This document shows positions 14,141 to 25,620 of a DNA stretch of 60,000 bases, in pieces. A model generated the notes under the pieces. The model saw nothing but the letters and a program-made list of their open reading frames with translations. It was not told the DNA's origin and searched no databases. The stretch comes from Glandiceps talaboti (taxonomy: Eukaryota; Hemichordata; Enteropneusta; Spengelidae), in assembly GCF_964340395.1 (NCBI RefSeq), contig NC_135566.1:3242501-3302500 (forward strand), in the 5' to 3' direction. Made by a program: the position numbers and the translations under genes. Each line of letters begins with the position of its first letter. Positions within the stretch are counted from its first letter, which is position 1.

Positions 14141-14157
14141 AAGATGGCAGCCATCTT
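14141..14157. promoter_or_regulatory. Palindromic YY1-type site
   Basis: AAGATGGC-A-GCCATCTT is a perfect 17-bp palindrome made of two inverted copies of the AAGATGGC YY1 core. YY1 sites near start sites are common in TATA-less animal promoters. Here the two half-sites point toward the two divergent genes. Confidence 0.6.
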
Positions 14158-14218
14158 GGAATAAGAGGTAATGATCACGTGACTGGCTAATCGATATCCC
14201 AGGCATGCGTAGTGTAGT

Positions 14219-14227
14219 GGCGCCAAA
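14219..14227. promoter_or_regulatory. E2F-type site next to the RFC5 start
   Basis: GGCGCCAAA is, on the other strand, TTTGGCGCC, a full match to the TTTSSCGC E2F consensus. Replication-factor genes are classical E2F targets, so an S-phase element at RFC5 is biologically sensible. Binding is inferred. Confidence 0.55.
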
Positions 14228-14235
14228 TTTCCACG

Positions 14236-17200
14236 ATGGCTGCAGAACACAAGAATCTCCCGTGGTAAGTTTTACATGTACAAATGATAACAATTGCGAA
14301 GTTTAGCAGTTTTTCATCACCTACATATTGTAAAATCTGGACACCATTGATAAGGCTTATGTTGTTATTTAACCAGTTGCCATTCATATTAGGGCAACAG
14401 TTTTACCCAACTACGATTGTTATTGTCAAGAAGGGGGCCAACTTGAGGGGGATGGGGGCGCTGTCACGACTCCGTACTCAAGTCAGAGCCTCCTAGACCC
14501 TGGGACTAAATCACACGATCGACCTTCATGTAGAGTCTATGATTGCATCCACCCACCCCCAAAATAGTACCTTTGATATGCATAGAATGCATGTGATTAC
14601 TACAAATGTTTACTTGTGATACTTTAGGTACAGTCCCCCCCCCCCCCCCCGACCTCTAAGTTGTAACCCCTGGGACCTAACCATTTATAAATATATATTA
14701 ATATGAAACTCAATACATTTTGAGTCAGATTATACGATACGCATTTCAAGAAAAGGAAAAAAATGTGAATTTTTCTGGTACATTTTTTGTTGAATTTCCT
14801 TACTCTTTTCTTTTTACAGGGTAGAAAAATATAGACCAAATAAATTAGAGGATCTTATAGCACACACTGATATCTTGTCAACTAGTAAGTATGATGTAAT
14901 CATTTTATCCTATAGTGACATTTGATTGGTTGAATTTCCATATTGACCTTTAACCTCATCAAACCTCAACCAAAATGTCACATTTGATCTCTTGTAGAAT
15001 GTGCATCATGCACCAGGGACCAATGTCACTGTAAATCTAAATTCTTCAAAACTTAACCATATGAAAGCTCGTTAGTCAGTAAGACATGACATGACAATCA
15101 TGCCACGCTATCAACCAACAATGACAGTGGTTTCCAAGCAAACACAGCAGATCTTAGTCTAGTTCCTAATCTGTTGGAAATAATAAAGGGAACTTGGGGG
15201 TTCACAGTCTTGTTCTCAAGGAATCAACAATCTTTTATTGCAGTTTTCATTTTTCAATATTTCAATATTGGTAAGACTAATTATCTTGTATTGCTTCATC
15301 AGTTGATAGATTCATCAAGGAAGACAGACTGCCACATTTGTTGTTCTATGGACCTCCTGGTACAGGGAAAACATCCACAATATTAGCAGTAGCTAAACAG
15401 TTATACTCCCCAAAGGAGTTCAACTCCATGGTTCTAGAGGTAAGGCAGTGTACACCCCCAGAAACAAACAATGGTAGAGCCCATTGAAATTTACATATTG
15501 GCAAGGCAACAGTCACATTGCTGAAATATAATCTAGACTTTCAAAAATTAATTTGGTTTTATATCCACAAACATTATTTTAATTATTTGAAGTTCCAACC
15601 TTATGAACCCATTTACGGTTACCAATATTTTGTTTTTATGAAATTTTCAGGGAAATAACAGACAGAACTGCTTCATGGTGACCATTTTAGAATCTTGTAA
15701 CGTTTACATGTTTGCAATATGGTGGCATGCATGACTGCTTCCATGACTGACTTATCACTTCATCATATCCATGTATAGAGTATAGATGGTCATGTTGGAG
15801 TCATGATGGTCAAATGGTTAGAGTGGCCAGCTTGGAATCTGCATGTTGCAGGTTCGAGCCCTGTCGCTGCCATTTGTTTCTGAATGGCCAGAGTCCTTTG
15901 ACCAGATTTGAACCACAATTATGCCTCAGTCAGCATGGCTGTATAATTGGGGACATAACAGGATAGAGGTTACAATGTGAATGCTTTAATCATAGGCACT
16001 TAGAGGCTACAGTGGATTGTATACTCCTCGGGGAGTTAAGGAAGTTTGCCATTTTGCCACCATTGATCCATGCCAGGAGTAATAATTGTTAGCTCCTTGA
16101 GCTCTCAGGAAAAGGTATATTAGTCATTACAAGTTCACATTTTAATGTTCAAGAATTTGATTCAAGGCATCATCCATTGTGAACGTCATCAAATATATCT
16201 AGGTGTTTTAAAAGACAAAACTAGGTTCTAAAACCTGAACTAAAAACTTAAAAGAGAATAAAGATACCAAGTATCAATCTATCGCCTTATTATTATTACA
16301 GTTAAATGCTTCAGATGACAGGGGTATTGGCATTGTGAGAGGACCTGTACTAAACTTTGCCAGTACAAGGACCATCTTCAGATCTGGATTCAAAATTGTG
16401 ATTTTAGATGAAGCTGATGCCATGACAACAGATGCTCAAAATGCATTAAGAAGAGGTAATTGTACTTCAATCAATACAAAATATGACATTCTTTTACATG
16501 TATAAATTGTGCTTCTTGAAAACTTTACATGCTTGATTTTATCTCCAGTAGATGGGATTCCTCATTCTTATATCATGGCAGTCAGAGAGTGTAGGATAGA
16601 TAACAGATGTGTTTTCATTCGTCTTTGTAAGATAGCCATGTGTGTGTGGAATTATTGTGAAATACCTGAGGAGGGTACTCACATAATGTACTCATAATTT
16701 TTAAGTATTATGTCAGGGTTTGTCACCCCCCCCCCTCTTTGAATGACCTTTGACCCCATAGATTGGACAATACAGTTTCCAAGTTGCCACTTTTTCTGAG
16801 ATTCTTTGGAAATGTAATTTCCAGAATGTAGAATTTCAAATTTTTCTGACACTTTTGATTCCCAATTTTCAGGCAGAATGTAGACATTTGACACTTAGGT
16901 TCTGGCTGAAAGATAGACTTTTGACCCCTAGTTTTTTTTTAATTTTTGTTGTATTTGTGCTTGTAATTTGAATAATCCCGGTTACACCTGCCCTCCCAGT
17001 AATGAAATCCCTTGAGGCATATGGAAATGGAAAGATAAACAACAACAATACTCCATGATGTCAATAATAGTCTTTATTTTATCTTTCTTTCCACAGTTAT
17101 AGAAAAATTTACAGAAAATACCAGATTTTGCCTCATCTGCAATTATTTGTCCAAAATTATCCCTGCTTTGCAGTCTCGATGTACCAGATTCAGATTTGGT

Positions 17201-18895
17201 CCACTAGACCTTGAACAGATGATTCCTAGAATCGAATATGTCATTGAACAAGAAAAGTAAGTCGAGTTTGGGTCCTCTAGATCTTGAGTAAATAATTCCA
17301 TGACTGGAATATGACATTGAATGAGAAAAATACGTCAAATGAGGAGACTTGAGTTGAGTGCATGGGGTGCTTGAAATATAGACTGACTGTTAAATGCATA
17401 TCATGGATTTGACCTTGACCAAATCTTCAATGTCAGTTGTCTGATAAGAATATTCATTACCTTGCTTATTCAAATGATGACCAACCAATATCATGATTGA
17501 CTTTCGTGGATTTGGTCGTAACATCCAAATGACCTTGATCGAAACTTTCAATGGCAAATGTCCAAAATGACACTGTTGACAACAGTTGCTTTGACAACTT
17601 TTCTGACTTTCCTCTCTGTACTCAGAATCAATGTTACAGATAGTATGACCATCACCCAAAGTTTCAAGGTCGATTGACATGTTCACATTTGTCCCCTAAA
17701 CTGGAAGTCAACATCAGATTTTCTGACATTCTGTTTCTGCATGCAGAATTAATGTTACAGAAGATGGCATGAATGCATTGGTAACCTTAGCAACGGGAGA
17801 TATGAGGAAAAGTTTGAATATTCTTCAGGTATGTTACAAGCACTTACACTCCACAGTTCATGGATTTTTTTTTTGTATATTTCTATATTGAAATCTTTTA
17901 CCATATTCTGCTTTGAGCCACAGTTGTTTTAACATTTGTCATACTTTTTGGCATGTCTCTAAGAAAACTTATCTTGTTGTTCTACTTGCTAATGGCGTCC
18001 ATACTTCATTTTATTCTTCTCATTGTAAATAAAGGTATTTTCGTAAACTTTGGGTTCTGGAGAGCCATTTCATGATTTCATGTCACATAAATTTCACATG
18101 ATTGGCAAGAAACACCAAATTGAAACGCTAGGTATTTCTTGGTAATCAAGCAAAATTTATGTCATGTGAAATCATGAAATAGCTCTCCAGAACCCAAACT
18201 TTATGAAAATACATATACATATCCACGAATGACAGACGGAATATAATTTTTTTTTTAAGTAAGATGTTGATCAAGCTGCACTATTTAATTTAGTATATAG
18301 GAAGTATCAACGAGCACATTGTTACTTTCATTTGTGAATTCTTTCATTGTATTTCAGAGCACGTCCATGGCGTATGATGTCGTGAATGAAGACAACGTCT
18401 ACACCTGTGTTGGACATCCACTGAAGAGTGATATAGCAAATATTGTAGATTGGATCCTTAACAGTGATTTCACAACTGCATATAACAGTATCCTTGCACT
18501 GTACATGTTAAAGCTATACTAGCTACCACCGGAATGCGTTTTTTTAAAACTGTTTTGTTAGGTACATTAACTTACTTGTAATATTGTACACCGTGAACAG
18601 TATTGCATCACCTGTGGGTAAACACAGGGTTTTTTTTAGCTATATGAACGATGAATCAAAATAAAATTGATTTTTGGGTCCACACCCAAAACTCAGCACC
18701 CTCAACAGTGACCATGATTTCAAGCTGTTTCTATACTACCTATGGATAATATCAACTACTGATTAATATGTACAATATCTGATTATTGATATTTTAACAA
18801 TTTTCAGGAAATATATTGTGGTTGTCTGACCAAAAAGTTATACTCCAATTACAACTAGCATACATTTAACATCCATCCATCCATCCATCCACACA

Positions 18896-18955
<60 letters not shown>

Positions 18956-19380
18956 TACATACATACATACATACATACATACATACACATGCACATGTGA
19001 GTGAAAACATACTTGGTAACTCTGTCCAACCGTGATGGCAGAGGTAATAATTTCATAATTGTCCTTGCAACCTTAACACTCTTCATAGATATTTTAGAGT
19101 TGAAAACAATAAAAGGCCTGGCTTTACAAGACGTATTGACTGAAGTACATAAATTTGTACACAGATGTAAGTAAACTACATTATCAGATTTTATGATATA
19201 AGTAAACATTGCTATATGGTGTTTTTGTGGTGTCTTTCTTTGTATTTGAGTGTTTTTAGCAACGCCAAGGCACATTCCTCTTGATTCTATCAATTGGCAA
19301 TAAAGAATATTATCATTATGTATGTTTTGAACTTGCCACCAACTTATAGGACCATATTTTAAACACCAATTAACAGCACA

Positions 19381-19416
<36 letters not shown>

Positions 19417-20405
19417 TGTGTGTGTGTGTGTGTGTGGTGGGGGGGGACACTATGTGTTTGAATGTAGAAGCCGTTTTTACATGTATAACTCTGAGTGTGT
19501 AACATGGCATGTTGGTAGTAATTTTCAACCAGAAAGCGACATACCCTGATTGGAAGATGTCACAATATTACCCTCCAATATTAGAATACTTTATTATTTC
19601 CAACTGAGAGTTGATAATTTGTATGCAAATTTGATGTGTAGATATTAAAATAAAGTATTGTGTCTTCACAGTAGAACTACCCCTGAAAGTACGATCCAGG
19701 ATGCTTGAGAAAATGGCAGACGTAGAGTAAGTATAGATACAACTTACAGTACATTTGATATGAGATAGTTTGGATGCTGTCTGGAAATGTTATCCAAACA
19801 ATGCAGGGAGGATGGTGTCAAACTTTCAAAGCCCATACTGTGGCCTGTTGGAATTTGACATTCTGTGTTTGTCTTTGGTTATTTACTCTTAAAAGGGGAA
19901 CACCATGATAGGAAATAGATGTATTTTCATAAACTAGTGTGAGAACGAGGTGAAATTTAGTTTCATTTGGTGTTCCTTGGCAATCTTATTCCTTGGCAAT
20001 CTTGCAAAATTATGTTATGTGAAATCATAAAATAACACCCCAGAAGGCAATGTTTATAAAAATATATCCATTTCCTGGAGTGGTGTTCTCCTTTAAACAG
20101 TTCACTGCATATCTTACGAAAAGGCTTATATTAGGATAAGGTGAAAAACAGTAGTCTGGCAGAACTATCAAACAAGGTGGCCCTGAACAACAAATCAATG
20201 GAATGACCCTACGTTATCCTAATGGCTCCACTGATAAGATAGCACTAATGCAAGAACCTAGGATTGAAGCATGGCCCTTTAACATTGTTTTCTTTCCTCT
20301 AACTACAGATATCGTCTAGCTGCTGGAACCAGTGAGAAGATACAACTTGCATCACTTATTGCATCATTTCAAGTTGCCAGGGAGATGGTAACCCAGGAGG
20401 CTTAA
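14236..20405 (+). CDS. RFC5: Replication factor C subunit 5 (clamp loader small subunit)
   Basis: RFC5 is one of the four small AAA+ subunits of the clamp loaders that open and load PCNA (RFC1 complex) or 9-1-1 (RAD17 complex) in the nucleus. Ten exons: 14236-14264, 14820-14884, 15303-15439, 16302-16455, 17097-17256, 17747-17828, 18358-18487, 19089-19166, 19672-19726 and 20309-20405. All are GT-AG, the phases agree, and 987 nt encode 328 aa (vertebrate RFC5 is about 340). In order: NLPWVEKYRP (RFC box), Walker [20 protein letters not shown], Walker B ILDEADAM, sensor 1/SRC region [19 protein letters not shown], the [11 protein letters not shown] sensor-2 segment, and a C-terminal collar domain ending VTQEA. 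The SRC arginine finger and Walker A lysine are intact. The start is the first ATG, aligned just before NLPW. The divergent promoter is shared with KSR. Intron 5 carries decayed copies of its own splice junctions. Confidence 0.96.
14632..14651. repeat. Poly-C run in RFC5 intron 1
   Basis: About 17 consecutive C within a C-rich stretch. Similar homopolymer C or G runs occur near 16728, 24413, 25424, 28901, 34751, 34866 and 43711. They have no evident coding role and are likely length-variable. Confidence 0.8.
15795..16095 (+). mobile_element. tRNA-derived SINE in RFC5 intron 3
   Basis: The head has an A-box-like TGGTCAAATGG (15807-15817) and a B box GGTTCGAGCCC (15851-15861) at tRNA-like spacing. 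The body contains TATAATTGGGGACATAACAG and GGCACTTAGAGGCTACAG and ends near TACTCCTCGGGGAGTTAAGG. Its body differs from the SINE at 8371, so this is probably a second family. Boundaries are approximate; no target-site duplication was established. Confidence 0.65.
17267..17340 (+). repeat. Decayed tandem copy of the RFC5 exon 5 3' end
   Basis: This intronic stretch aligns base for base with the last roughly 70 bases of exon 5 and its donor (17190-17266), sharing blocks such as TCATTGAACAAGAAAA / ACATTGAATGAGAAAA. The copied donor GT has become AT and the frame has a TAA early on, so it cannot extend the exon. It begins immediately after the real donor. Confidence 0.8.
17598..17648 (+). repeat. 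Decoy copy of the RFC5 exon 6 acceptor and exon start
   Basis: The segment with TTTCTGAC, a pyrimidine tract, CTCAG and AATCAATGTTACAGA repeats the real exon 6 junction at about 17720-17762 (GCAG then AATTAATGTTACAGA), roughly 120 bp upstream of it. The acceptor AG is kept, but the reading frame meets TAG directly after the copied codons, so use of it would truncate RFC5. Confidence 0.8.
18035..18215. mobile_element. Hairpin-forming MITE-like element in RFC5 intron 6
   Basis: Two arms of about 75 bp, near 18038-18112 and 18129-18213, are near-perfect reverse complements sharing GTTCTGGAGAGC and ATTTCATGATTTCA, with a loop of about 16 bp. The outermost bases are GTATTTTCGTAAA and TTTATGAAAATAC. 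No coding capacity. A related copy lies in intron 9. Confidence 0.75.
18871..18990. repeat. Compound CATC / AC / ATAC microsatellite
   Basis: Five CATC units, then about 30 AC units, then about ten ATAC units, in RFC5 intron 7. The minus-strand open frame across it is a low-complexity artefact. Confidence 0.95.
19383..19437. repeat. TG microsatellite in RFC5 intron 8
   Basis: About 26 TG units with one GAG interruption, followed by a G-rich run. Lies between the exons ending at 19166 and starting at 19672. Confidence 0.95.
19890..20100. mobile_element. Second MITE-like hairpin element, RFC5 intron 9
   Basis: Terminal inverted repeats of about 45 bp: the left begins AAAGGGGAACACCATGATAG and the right, read in reverse, begins AAAGGAGAACACCACTCCAG; both continue through GGAAAT into TTTATAAAC or TTCATAAAC. 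The inner segment shares the GTGAAATCATRAAATA block with the intron 6 element, so the two look like one family with this copy more complete. Confidence 0.7.
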
Positions 20406-20484
20406 AGAGACAATAATTTAGTGATGGATAAGAGTCTGCTATGACATAGTATATTTCGTTTTGTTTTTTTCTCTGTTGAAAAGT

Positions 20485-20490
20485 AATAAA
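20485..20490 (+). terminator. RFC5 polyadenylation signal
   Basis: A canonical AATAAA 80 bases after the RFC5 stop codon, the expected distance for a short 3' UTR. A cleavage site would lie around 20505-20515. Confidence 0.6.
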
Positions 20491-23400
20491 TATATAATCA
20501 GAATCTTGTGTTGTGATATAATATTTATTGCCTGACTATGAGGGATCTACTAGATGTCTGTTACCACAGGGTTGTTACAACTGAGAGCAGAAGGAAATAG
20601 TTACACAACAGCATGAGAGGTATATGACATCTACTACATTGTAATGCCCAATCTATGCTCAATGTGCTCAGTTTATAAAAGTTCATAAATTTATTTTAAC
20701 AGACTATCCACACTTGAGAATAGAGAGAAGCATGAAAATGTATATTTTGAATTTGCATTTTCAAATTTAAAGACGGCTAAACTCATGTTATGTACTGGGG
20801 TAGTTTGAGTGTGGGCACAGGTATGAATAATTTCTCTTCAAGGAGTCACCATAGAGCCAGTTTTATTCAGTTGTGCAAGGACAACTTCTTGGCATTATTA
20901 CTGTCACCATCCTCAAACTTTACATACTAGCTATATCCATTACATTCACACTAGCCTCATTTAAAGTGCAAAGTCTTTCAAGAGACTGTTTCCGGATCAT
21001 TTAGCCTGGTCTGAAATTCTCACGTTTTGAAACTCCAAGTCACACTGATATAAAGTGTCTGTGTGAACAACTTACTGGTAAAGCCAAAAAGTGTACATAA
21101 CACTTTTCTATATGACATACTTACTGAAGTCTGCAATGTTTTGTCTACTATTGAGGACAAATATGTAACTTGTGTTCAAAATAAATCCGACAACCTTGAG
21201 TACTCAACAAATGAAGACACAAAAATAGTTTATCCAGGCATATATATTTTATTACGGGCAATGGACTGCTTGATCAAACAATCTCTGAAAACATGGCTAA
21301 ACTGTACAATTCAAGATGTCCAATCTTTACTCATCAGCAGAGACTTTGTCAATAAATAGCGCCCTCTACGGGTACATCCCAGACAAGAATTGACTTTGTT
21401 TTTTTTTTCTACTGGCAGCTGTTCAGTGAGGTGTATCTTACTACTGTATTGTTTTATCATAAACAAATGGCCTATCACTTCGACCAGTAACAGGTTAAAA
21501 TACTGAATTAATTTCCAATGAAAATCTGCATTTGGACTTTCTGATATAAATTTACAAAATTGCTAATTTTTAGCACATTCCAAGTTAAATGAATTCATTT
21601 TTCAACAACAACCAAAATGTAGATAAAAGATGCATCAATATTAACAATACACCATGTATATATTTTAGGTGTGATGACTTCTCAAAAATTCCTCAAAATT
21701 GTTCTTTCTTTTAGTCTGGTAAAAAGGGTATGAAAATATGAAAATACTATATCATATGAAATCATAGCCATCACTTTCTGAAATCTGCCAATACTGTAGC
21801 AAAGTTACATAGAGGGTACTAAATAATGAAAATGTCTGACATGTAAGTTACCCAGATACAAAACATGTCCTGTTATTTAATAAACTTCTGAAATTCCCCC
21901 TTGTAGCAGTTATACCATTACTGTATGTTGTAGCATTATACTAAAAACTACGAAACATTCTGCATGCGTACAATAAATACAAAATACATCAACACTAACA
22001 AACCCATATCACTCAAATTTTAAATTATTTATAACATTCCTAATAAAATAGCTCTAAACTCTGCAACAAAATCATAAAAAGTTAATGAACTTGGTTGGAT
22101 ACATGTTTTTGCAATCACAAAGAGACCAATGATGCATTCCTGAAGTTCATGTATATGTTCTTAAATTATAATATTTTGTGATTACTTTATATGAAGCGAC
22201 TGCTGTATCCCAAGTTTCATTGACGTCATCTATGGAAAACTATAGTTAGGTGGTTTCTAATCAATAAATCTACCCGTTCTTCAATGTATTTTCATTTTTC
22301 ATCGGTCACCATTTTGTTTTAAAGTTGGACTAGAAATATTTAGGTTGGGTACATGGGTTTAATAAACAGAAAAGTTCAATGTACTAGTAGGTTAAAACGT
22401 TCTTTGTGAACAGCACCCTCTACAGTTACAAATTGCTCACTAGAGGGCGCACCTTGGCTGGGATTTGTAGCATGACAGGACAACTCCCAGGTATCCTAAA
22501 ATCATTATACAAGATAATTCTGGTAATGAATTGCTAAAAAATGTGCGAGAGAAATAACAAACTCGTCTTTTCATGTCAAATGTCATCTTTCTTACAATCT
22601 TGGTCTACGTTACAATACATGTGAACTCCTTTGCATATAACTACATTTTGAATGTTTACAAAACTATGAAGATAAAACCGATTTTTAAATGCCCTGAGTT
22701 TGGAAATGTTAAACCGTCATGTAAAAATATTCAAAATCTTTAAATTGTGACTGTAAGTGATTGTTTTAATTCAGGAATCTGTATATTTGGAATACTTTCT
22801 ATAAATGCATATTTCCTTCTTTTTTTATGAGCTATAAAAATGTTTAATTATAGATTTTATAACAAAAACAAAATTGTAGTTCCTAAATATTACCGAGAAG
22901 TCTTATTATTATCTAATTTCATACATTCAAACCCACATCTACTGTTTATGCTGTTAAGACAACATGAGCACTGTTACATCACTAAGCCAGCTTGCCTCTG
23001 AACATACAGGGTTCTCCCTGGCCTAAAATTGGTGCTGGTCAGCAGTATTCATAAGCTTACATATTCTTGTAGGGTCACAGGTCATATAAATGATACTACA
23101 ACTGCTATGGTAGTCTAGTGGCTTTGATCCTCCAATCTCTCTCGCATCTAATCAAATGGATGTATATGTATGTAGAACAATATTCTATGCTAAATTTTAT
23201 ATCACCACAAACAGCTGTATTTAATCCAATTGCAGTTTGATGACGTCATCATATCCACATGTGACATGCATTCAAACTTCAAGGTGGCGTTATGATGTAA
23301 ACATCATTTGCATATCAGGATTGGGGTCAAGCTAGCTTAGCCATATTTGACTAGACATGAGAGAGATCAAAGAGGAAAGAAGCCACGGATAGCCTCTAGA

Positions 23401-25620
23401 CTATATAACTACAGGCCACTAGCAAGAATATACTTTATGTGTACAGTATGACTGGTTTGAAGGTTTCTATTTAGGCAGTTATTTTTTTAGTGTTGACGGG
23501 TGGTTCTACACTCATAGATTTGTCATTGTGGATGCTCCAGTATCAATCACCTTGGGAGTACCCACACTAACGAATGCTCCAGTATCACTCACCTAGGGAG
23601 TACCCACAATGATGAATCTCAGGGTCTAAATACTGACTCATACCTGCTTTGGGACGAACCTTTGTAATGTGAAACTCTCTGAATAGTTTAACCTACTGAC
23701 AATATCAACAAGAATGAATAAATTTGAATTTTTATTAGGTTTACCTTGGTTTCTCTCATGGCAACCACTCTATGTTTTCACTGATTCCATTTGGATGTGG
23801 AACAAATAAACGCCACTTTGGTATAAATTAAGGTAATGCTAATATCTTTTCGTTGAAGTGCTTTAAACTTAAAGATCTTCTTGTAGTTCTGTACATAAAT
23901 ATGCATCGAAATGAAAATCTCAAAATCAAGCCAATATATTATATTACAAGGTATTTTACGTAATGTTTGTGTATGACATCCAATAAATTTCTCTGTTTCA
24001 CTGTATTCAAACTGAAATATGAAGTACCAGTATACTTCATTATACATGGTTCTACACCAAGACATTACTCACTGGTAAATTGAAGAACACCATCAATGCT
24101 GTTTGTCAAAATCTGTCAAATAAAATTTATGAAACTATTCAGTAATAGCCTATATTTCATGCATCACTCTGAAAATCCAAGTACACAATGGCAACATATT
24201 GTTACTGGGGCTGGCAAGTAGTAATTTCATAAAAGAATGCATTTTATAAAAATGAAGATTCCAAAAGCAGATTTGTAGGACCATTGAAAATGTATGGTAT
24301 CACGTGACAACACACTCCCTATACACCCCTAGTGAATGAAATGAAAAACAAAACCCACGGAATGTACTGAATTAATTAATTGTCAACATTGCTGTTCCAG
24401 TAACCTATTTACCCCCCCCCCCCCCCAATATTTCCCCCAACAAAGAGAATGAACCAAGTTGCAAAATATTAGGACTAGTTCCGAATTGATAGGGATGTAC
24501 TTTTTTAAATACTCAAAATCAAAATTTCAAAAGAGTGTTTCATATTTCATCCAATATAAAAATGATAAATTACACACATAAAACTTTTTACAGTAGCAAA
24601 AAATGAAACATACACCCCAAAAAAAGTCTGGAAAGATTCAAAGAAGGAATATAAATAAATAATACACCAATATTATAGTCAGTTTGAATTCAAAATGAAC
24701 ACATCAACAAAATTCACATAAGTATACACAGCATGCAAAATTTCACCAAATATTTCTTTAAAAGTTCTTGGACTAAAATCATCATTTTTAATCATATAAA
24801 TGCACTTGCTTCTAAGAATTCTATCTTTAATGTACTTATTTTATGTCTTATAGGCTCTTTCAGTTATAAAAATTGTTTGCCTCAGCTGCAAACATGAAGT
24901 CAGAATGCATGACTTAAAATAACAAATTTTCATTCTTGAATTTCAATTTTTACAAACCCTAAAAAAGGACAAAAATGGGTAACTTTTTAGTCCAGTATAG
25001 ATATTAAAAATGTGGAGAGTATGGTGCATGTCAAATATGGACATATATGGTCTGATGAACAACGCCCTCTAACAATTTGATCAGCAATGTCTGGCGCCCG
25101 CCCCAATTCAACTCCAGAGATGGCCATTTTTTGGACATCACAATTGTTTAGTTTCTATCATGAAATGAACAAGGCATAATTGTTTGCGTTGGCCAATATT
25201 GCAATAATCAAAATGAACCAAATTACATAATTCCTGTTTCATACACAAATTTAAAATCATATGCTTACTACAAAGGTTAGCGTCCATATTTGACAGGTTG
25301 ATCTTCAGCGCAGGAGTTTTTCTTAGAAGTGGTGATCAATTAAGTAGGACAAGATCTACCTGAGTTTTAGATGTTTTTATTTAGATTTATCAAATAATGC
25401 ACAAAACTTACGCTTAAGCAGACCCCCCCCCCCTACCTGTCTGACCTCAGGTCAGAGTTCACATCACATGAACCCAAATATTTATATACAAATCTAGAGA
25501 CTCAGAGTGATCTAAAAACAATGATGACTTTAATTAAATTTGCTAACTAAAAATCCAAGTCTGCAAACATAAAAGGACTAAATAGTCATTACTCCACCAT
25601 TATAATATTGCAAGTATACA
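20491..25620. other. Intergenic stretch between convergent RFC5 and PPM1D
   Basis: No gene could be supported on either strand; open frames here are short and resemble nothing I know. It includes a MITE-like element (23103-23405), a two-copy 46-bp tandem repeat at 23527-23618 (GGAGTACCCACA blocks) and poly-C runs at 24413 and 25424. On the minus strand a TTTATT at 25376-25381 is an AATAAA about 240 bases past the PPM1D stop and may be its polyadenylation signal, so the right part is likely PPM1D 3' UTR. Confidence 0.6.
23103..23405. mobile_element. MITE-like element with TAGTCTAG inverted ends
   Basis: The left end GGTAGTCTAGTGGCTTTGAT and the right end, which reads in reverse TATAGTCTAGAGGCT and later CTTTGATCTCTCTC, are gapped inverted repeats flanking about 200 bp of non-coding DNA. 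A perfect CRE (TGACGTCA, 23241-23248) lies inside. Same ends as the element at 10254-10342. Confidence 0.55.

Larger units (their letters stand above)
14022..14235. promoter_or_regulatory. Bidirectional KSR/RFC5 promoter
   Basis: Only 214 bp separate the divergent start codons of KSR (minus) and RFC5 (plus), so both 5' UTRs and core promoters must fit here or just inside the genes. No TATA box is obvious. From left to right it contains a palindromic YY1-type site (14141-14157), a CACGTG E-box (14176-14181) and an E2F-type site (14219-14227) nine bases before the RFC5 ATG. A possible 3' splice site (TTTATAG, just left of 14050 on the minus strand) leaves room for an upstream KSR leader exon. 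Confidence 0.75.

Noticed and set aside
15805-15875. Functional tRNA gene in RFC5 intron 3
   Set aside because: Same reasons: only the promoter boxes are preserved and a SINE-like body follows.
18838-19293. 151-codon minus-strand frame in RFC5 introns 7-8
   Set aside because: It crosses RFC5 exon 8 in antisense and a compound microsatellite; not a gene.
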